Below, one piece after another: positions 5,912 through 9,541 of a DNA stretch of 9,541 nucleotides. Within the stretch, counting starts at the first letter, position 1; every line of letters begins with the position of its first letter. Both the position numbers and the translations under genes were made by a program. Source of the DNA: Nostoc sp. CHAB 5834 (GTDB taxonomy: Bacteria > Cyanobacteriota > Cyanobacteriia > Cyanobacteriales > Nostocaceae); contig JAIVFU010000197.1 in the NCBI GenBank assembly GCA_020829485.1, positions 1-9,541 on the forward strand, read 5' to 3'. Below the pieces are notes generated by a model, which saw only the letters and a list, made by a program, of their open reading frames with translations, did not search any database and had not been told where the DNA came from.

Positions 5912-6228
5912 CTAAATCAGTAATAGCTGAGTTGTCTGCAATACCCGAAAAATTCTTAGAGAAAGGGGTCAAAGCCTCACAAGGGGAATCAGTCGGTTGT
6001 CTTTATCAGTACCTCGAAACTAAAAAGCTACTTGATGGGAAGACTGTTTCTTATCCCCGTGTGATTGGTGAACGTGACCCGAATAATCCCTTTCATTGGC
6101 GATGGGCATTCAATTGGAAAGTACTCTTGATCACGGACAGGATTAAGACCCAACGAAAAATCAGTATTTCTGGCTTGATTTATTTTCCAAGGCTTAAAGC
6201 GATCGCTAAAATATTTGTCAATAAATAG
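5908..6228 (+). CDS. Hypothetical protein with YPRVxGERDPxNPxHW segment (106 aa)
   Basis: Function unknown. The middle segment (LYQYLETKKLL, then YPRVIGERDPNNPFHWRW, about residues 49-66) looks like a conserved block that I loosely recall from small or C-terminal parts of cyanobacterial phage and plasmid proteins, but I cannot name a family. The C-terminal 35 residues are basic and less ordered (FNWK to IFVNK) and may be divergent or eroded. The start is well supported by GGAGG at 5896-5900, 7 nt before the ATG, and by the 4-bp overlap with the ASCH gene. It is the last gene before the spacer and terminator candidate. Basic character and position suggest nucleic-acid binding, as inference only. 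Confidence 0.65.
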   Translation: MTKSVIAELSAIPEKFLEKGVKASQGESVGCLYQYLETKKLLDGKTVSYPRVIGERDPNNPFHWRWAFNWKVLLITDRIKTQRKISISGLIYFPRLKAIAKIFVNK

Positions 6229-6263
6229 GGATTAATGAGATTATTTTTGAGTTTATTGAGAAT

Positions 6264-6310
6264 AGACTAGTCTTATTGACATGATGCGGCCGCCCTAACC
6301 AATAGGGTGG
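6264..6310. repeat. Palindrome and hairpin downstream of the last accessory gene
   Basis: A perfect 10-bp palindrome AGACTAGTCT lies at 6264-6273. A hairpin follows: CCGCCCTA (6290-6297) pairs with TAGGGTGG (6303-6310) across a 5-nt loop, with one G-T wobble. No U-tract follows the hairpin. It may stabilise the 3' end of the upstream message. Confidence 0.5.
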
Positions 6311-6315
6311 TACGA

Positions 6316-6346
6316 GGCGTTCACGAAGTGTGCCGAAGGTATCGCC
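6316..6346. repeat. Degenerate Nostoc-type interspersed repeat
   Basis: The 31 bp starting GGCGTTCACGAAG and ending GGTATCGCC read as a degenerate copy of the GCGTTCGCGAAGCGTGCCG type short repeats spread through Nostoc and Anabaena intergenic regions. GGCG and CGCC at the two ends are complementary. The identification is from memory of that repeat class. Confidence 0.5.
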
Positions 6347-6381
6347 CATCTCATCCCCGCGATGCCTGATTCCCAACTAAC

Positions 6382-6413
6382 GGGGACTGTATTCAATCAG
6401 ACACCCCTTTTTT
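6382..6413 (+). terminator. Candidate intrinsic terminator after the accessory operon
   Basis: GGGG (6382-6385) pairs with CCCC (6404-6407). Inside, CTG (6387-6389) pairs with CAG (6398-6400) across an 8-nt loop, with a small internal bulge. Six T follow directly (6408-6413). The stem is imperfect and 154 nt from the preceding stop, so confidence is moderate. It would separate the accessory operon from the CPBP gene. Confidence 0.5.
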
Positions 6414-6430
6414 CTTGATCATTCCCCATC

Positions 6431-6582
6431 TAGCCTCAGATCAGAGATAATGATGTGAATAAATATACTACATAATTATTAAAGGTCACGGATGCTTTGA
6501 GGCTAACTGGAGAATATTTTTAATCTCTAAGTTCCTTTTGATGTGCGTTCTCTCATATCGCTTTTAGTCTAAACTCCAGTTA
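6431..6582. promoter_or_regulatory. Two abutting long-range inverted repeats upstream of the CPBP gene
   Basis: TAGCCTCA (6431-6438) is the perfect complement of TGAGGCTA (6498-6505). Sharing the last two bases of that arm, TAACTGGAG (6504-6512) is the perfect complement of CTCCAGTTA (6574-6582). The central 15 bases can thus pair leftward or rightward across spacers of about 60 nt. A TATACT at 6464-6469 is a possible -10 element, but I find no matching -35. This could be a structured leader, an operator pair or a mobile-element remnant. Confidence 0.4.
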
Positions 6583-6608
6583 TCAGCAAGTTTGATTGCT
6601 TATAATAT

Positions 6609-9149
6609 ATGATTTTCCGTGGATTCAGTCGAAAAGCAAGGCTACTATTTACGAGATTTTTACTGCTAGTGTTCATTGCAGTAATTGCATTGTGGCAATT
6701 CTCCCCAACACAATCCCAGTTAGTACAGCAAGAAAGTAATTACGCGATCCATATTCAACAAAACTTTAATCAATCTGCTTTTTATCCCATTTCACAAATT
6801 CCATCTACAAACCTTTATAAACCTATTGGCAATTGGGTAGGAAGGTTAATTTTACCAACGAAACAGCAGTTACAAGATGGTTTGGATTGGGTATGGATGG
6901 AAGTACAATATGCACCATCTACAGCACAAAATTTGGTAGGTAAAATTGTGCGTTTGGAGTGGGAAAATAATCAAAATTTGCTTGCTTTGCGTCAAGCAGT
7001 AACGCGAGATATAAATTTCACTCCTGAAGTGATTAAAAGTCAAAAACAAGGAAATATTCATCCTTTTCGACTAAATGGAGTTCGTCATGTAGGGATTTTA
7101 CGCTCTTTGGCTGGCGCAAATCCTGATGATGAAACAATTGTTGTTTTAGATTCAAGCACAATCATTGATCCAAATAAAGAAAAATCTATTTTGCAAATTG
7201 AACGCGAACCTGTTTTGGCAACTGGTAGATTTTATGGGTTGGTAAAAATAGTTAAGCTGATTGAATCTAAATATAAAACTAGTTTATTTTCAGAACCAAA
7301 GCAATATAACGATTATTTTTTAGTGAAGCATTATAATCCTAATTCAAATAACTTTGATGGTATTGAAGAAACTATTCGCATTCCCCAACAAGCAATAGAT
7401 TCGCGAAACTTTGCTCCTTCAAGTTCGCGGCAAATCGAGCGATCGCCTGCGGGTGAGGATGGGTGGTATATTTATGGCGCTGCCGATGCAAAGGGCGTAT
7501 TTACGGTACGCGCACTTGCACCTCGTTCTCTGTTGCAAATTCAACCCCGTCAAATTATTACTGGTAAGGAATTAGGTCTAAATTACATCCAAGATGTAAA
7601 TTGGCAAAATACTGAGAAAAATAAAGGTAAATTCAATACTGTATTATTAAAATCTAGAGAAACACAAAATTTACAAAATCAATCTATATCAACATGGCAA
7701 GAAGGCAATAAAGCTATTGTCTTACACCTATTTGGTGGAATTGGCGGACGTAAAGCTGAATCAGTCGGAGTACCTTATACTATCACCGGACATTTTGCTT
7801 TTGGAATCGCAGAAGTTGTCCGCGATGAGTTTACTAACGAATTACGCTTCGAGACTAAATACCACCAAATTTATGCCCATAACCCTGATGGAATTATTGC
7901 TGGAACGCATACATGGGCTGATTATATGGGTAATTTACAACGTGGTTGGCTGGCAACACGTCCGGTATCAGATATTCTGATCAAATTCGACCCTGTAACC
8001 CAGGATTATGATTTTGATGGTGTTAAACTTTTGCCTTTAGAACAATTCCAGCAACAATTACAGGCAACAATGGCACGTTATCGGGTTGGTGATGGTACTG
8101 GTGGTGCAATAGTATCACCTGCTACCTCATGTATTCAAGACGCAAGCCAAGCACTTTATGCGGCAATACTGGTAATTAAAAACCAAGTTGCTACAACTCC
8201 TCAAATTCAAACTTGGATACGCGCTAACCCCAATCACCCGCAAACATTACGTTTTCAGCAGCTAGTTGAATTAGGTCAATCTTTAGAACAACAGTTAGCA
8301 CCCTTGGGTATAGTTCGCGCTGATTGGCAAAGTCAAGCAGGTATACTCGCAGGTACAGGCATAGGAAAAACGACGGAACCATTTCAAGATCGTAGTATTT
8401 GGGCTGGTTTGACAACATGGCGAGCAATAATGCCAAGACTTGCACACGACGATCTCGCCGCAATATTTTTAAAACATGGTGTAATTATGCAAGTATTGCG
8501 AACTAATCAAGTTGGTGGTTGGGAACCTAATATTACACCCATTGCACCAACAGTACTTTTGGGGCAAATCAAGATTCCTTTTACTAATATTTCACCATTT
8601 TCAATTCTTTTAAACCGCACTTTAGCGTCCTTAGTATTTCCGAGGTTAAAAGATTGGTTATTTGTTGTTGTAATGCTGATAATTTATAGTATTTTTGCTC
8701 TACCTTATGGTTGGAGATTTGGATTTTTACAAATAGAATTGTGGTCTGCAAATTGGATTGATAAATGGTTGTTAATATTGCGTTGTTTATTTTCACCTGC
8801 AATTGTTGAAGAACTTTTGTTTCGCGTTTTTTTGCTTCCTCATCCTAGCCAAATTACTAATTGGTTCCAATGGTCTTTGTGGGCAATAGTGAGTTTATTA
8901 TTATTTATTTTGTATCATCCCTTGAATGCTAAGGCATTTTTAAAAGCTGAAATTCCCACATTTTATAATCATGTTTTTCTGATTTTAGCTGCATTTTTGG
9001 GAATTATCTGTACTGTTGCATATACCCTCACAGGGTCTTTATTTGTAATAGTTTTAATTCACTGGATTGTTGTAGTAGTTTGGCTAATTGTTTTTGGAGG
9101 AATCAGAAAATTAGATAATAATCAAAAAATTCAGAACGTTAAGGTTTAA
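6609..9149 (+). CDS. Large CPBP-family intramembrane protease with soluble N-terminal region
   Basis: An 846-aa membrane protein. A basic N-terminus and a hydrophobic segment (about 12-30) form a signal anchor. A large, probably extracytoplasmic region follows (31-680), then a C-terminal membrane domain with segments near 683-700, 719-733, 752-769, 788-806 and 809-828. The C-terminal domain carries CPBP (ABI/CaaX-type glutamic protease) motifs: EELLFR (734-739) and FILYH (766-770), with a further His in IHWIV (H818). The usual Asn/Asp four residues after that His is Val here. The soluble region has VGVPYTITGHFAFGIAEVV (387-405) and PATSCIQDASQALYAAI (504-520); the His-then-Cys order recalls permuted papain-like folds (see findings). 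Most CPBP proteins are 200-300 aa, so this is a large composite. The ATG at 6609 follows an in-frame stop at 6603; no Shine-Dalgarno is visible. Substrate unknown. Confidence 0.8.
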   Translation: MIFRGFSRKARLLFTRFLLLVFIAVIALWQFSPTQSQLVQQESNYAIHIQQNFNQSAFYPISQIPSTNLYKPIGNWVGRLILPTKQQLQDGLDWVWMEVQYAPSTAQNLVGKIVRLEWENNQNLLALRQAVTRDINFTPEVIKSQKQGNIHPFRLNGVRHVGILRSLAGANPDDETIVVLDSSTIIDPNKEKSILQIEREPVLATGRFYGLVKIVKLIESKYKTSLFSEPKQYNDYFLVKHYNPNSNNFDGIEETIRIPQQAIDSRNFAPSSSRQIERSPAGEDGWYIYGAADAKGVFTVRALAPRSLLQIQPRQIITGKELGLNYIQDVNWQNTEKNKGKFNTVLLKSRETQNLQNQSISTWQEGNKAIVLHLFGGIGGRKAESVGVPYTITGHFAFGIAEVVRDEFTNELRFETKYHQIYAHNPDGIIAGTHTWADYMGNLQRGWLATRPVSDILIKFDPVTQDYDFDGVKLLPLEQFQQQLQATMARYRVGDGTGGAIVSPATSCIQDASQALYAAILVIKNQVATTPQIQTWIRANPNHPQTLRFQQLVELGQSLEQQLAPLGIVRADWQSQAGILAGTGIGKTTEPFQDRSIWAGLTTWRAIMPRLAHDDLAAIFLKHGVIMQVLRTNQVGGWEPNITPIAPTVLLGQIKIPFTNISPFSILLNRTLASLVFPRLKDWLFVVVMLIIYSIFALPYGWRFGFLQIELWSANWIDKWLLILRCLFSPAIVEELLFRVFLLPHPSQITNWFQWSLWAIVSLLLFILYHPLNAKAFLKAEIPTFYNHVFLILAAFLGIICTVAYTLTGSLFVIVLIHWIVVVVWLIVFGGIRKLDNNQKIQNVKV

Positions 9150-9329
9150 GCCCGGATTTCTCACAAAGGTTCAAACGATTAGCCCAAAACGCTTATGCCA
9201 CTTAGACTTGAGATAAAATCCCCCGTTCACATACTGCTGTGATTGATGCAGTGTCTAAAACGCTCAAAATCTAAGCCTGATAAAGGTTTGGTCATAGCGA
9301 TCGCAGCGCTTGTGAGAAATGCGGGGTTA
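9147..9329. mobile_element. 183-bp fold-back element, MITE candidate
   Basis: The ends are 20-bp terminal inverted repeats matching at 18 positions: 9147-9166 (core ATTTCTCACAA) and the complement of 9310-9329. TA is present at each outer edge, as for TA-targeting IS630/Tc1-type elements. Internal arms CTTAGACTTGAG (9201-9212) and CTCAAAATCTAAG (9263-9275) share the same centre near 9238, and ACTGC/GCAGT (9233-9237, 9248-9252) lies near it. The whole piece could fold into one long hairpin. It has no coding capacity. The left end contains the stop codon of the CPBP gene. Confidence 0.6.
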
Positions 9330-9486
9330 TAACGCCACTTTCCAGATTTGGGATGTTACCGTCTTGGAACTGCCCTCTGGCAGCGCTCAAGCCATAAATC
9401 AAGTCTATTTAATTGCAGTAATTCTCATTTTGAAAAAAATAGAGTATTAACCCCGATTTTGGAATTCAAAATATAGTACAAAGTAA
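9330..9486. other. Non-coding stretch
   Basis: No gene is visible on either strand. A small hairpin CTGCC-CTCT-GGCAG lies at 9370-9383, and its CCTCTGGC is repeated at 9505-9512 in the loop of the next hairpin. The remainder is AT-rich and unremarkable. Confidence 0.5.
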
Positions 9487-9523
9487 CTGGTTTTTTAGCC
9501 ATTGCCTCTGGCTAAAAAACCAG
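9487..9523. repeat. Perfect 14-bp stem hairpin
   Basis: CTGGTTTTTTAGCC (9487-9500) and GGCTAAAAAACCAG (9510-9523) are exact complements around a 9-nt loop. The T-run is on the 5' arm and the A-run on the 3' arm on both strands, the wrong order for a Rho-independent terminator. It may be a repeat-family member or the end of a small mobile element. Confidence 0.75.
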
Positions 9524-9541
9524 ATGGAGCAAAAAATAAGT

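Noticed and set aside
6286..6293. NotI site GCGGCCGC as a sign of cloning vector
   Set aside because: A single GC-rich octamer in otherwise natural cyanobacterial spacer; part of a hairpin and not accompanied by vector sequence.
6601..6606. TATAAT directly before the CPBP start codon
   Set aside because: A -10 here would start the transcript at or inside the ATG, and the base 17 positions upstream gives no -35 (AGTTAT). It is probably just AT-rich sequence.
8346..8372. P-loop-like AGTGIGKT in the CPBP-family protein (residues 581-588)
   Set aside because: It fits the bare pattern but lies in the predicted extracytoplasmic region, with no preceding beta strand and no Walker B.
9487..9523. 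Hairpin as a Rho-independent terminator
   Set aside because: T-run precedes and A-run follows the stem core on both strands; a terminator needs T after the stem.

Overview
The window looks like cyanobacterial DNA, probably from a filamentous Nostoc-type genome. It carries nine copies of the HIP1 octamer GCGATCGC (1236, 2941, 3448, 4549, 4704, 5469, 6199, 7439 and 9297), a degenerate interspersed repeat of the kind common in Nostoc, and protein families typical of that group. No rRNA, tRNA, integrase, capsid or partition gene is visible, so the replicon type (prophage, phage-plasmid, plasmid or integrated element) cannot be decided from this window.

Left edge (1-435): the remains of an IS1634-type transposase run off the left end on the minus strand. 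A gene-free leader follows, with three inverted repeats. Two of them have the same geometry, 7-bp arms around a 15-nt spacer.

Replication and DNA-modification module (436-4661, plus strand): five tightly packed genes. They encode a 67-aa unknown protein, a solitary adenine-type DNA methyltransferase (NPPY motif), an AlkB/ALKBH2-type dioxygenase whose start lies inside the methyltransferase gene, a winged-helix replication initiator, and a DnaB-type helicase. Three of the four junctions overlap (4, 13 and 4 bp), which suggests translational coupling. Inside the initiator gene, five tandem 15-bp repeats are followed by an 82% A+T block with two identical 13-mers, also 15 bp apart. The order DNA-binding domain, iterons, AT-rich block, C-terminal domain, then helicase gene is the layout of the lambda O-P origin. 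I read it as a probable replication origin hidden in the coding sequence.

Accessory genes (4677-6228): a minus-strand coiled-coil protein, then a plus-strand group of an unknown 126-aa protein, an ASCH-domain protein and an unknown 106-aa protein (4-bp overlap with the ASCH gene). A plausible intrinsic terminator lies at 6382-6413.

Right part (6229-9541): a 380-bp spacer rich in inverted repeats, then an 846-aa membrane protein with an N-terminal anchor, a large soluble region and a C-terminal CPBP intramembrane protease domain. Its soluble region has a His...Cys layout that may be a permuted papain-like peptidase. This gene is more likely host or accessory DNA than part of the replication module. 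Its stop codon is also the first bases of a 183-bp fold-back element that looks like a MITE. A perfect 14-bp hairpin ends the window.
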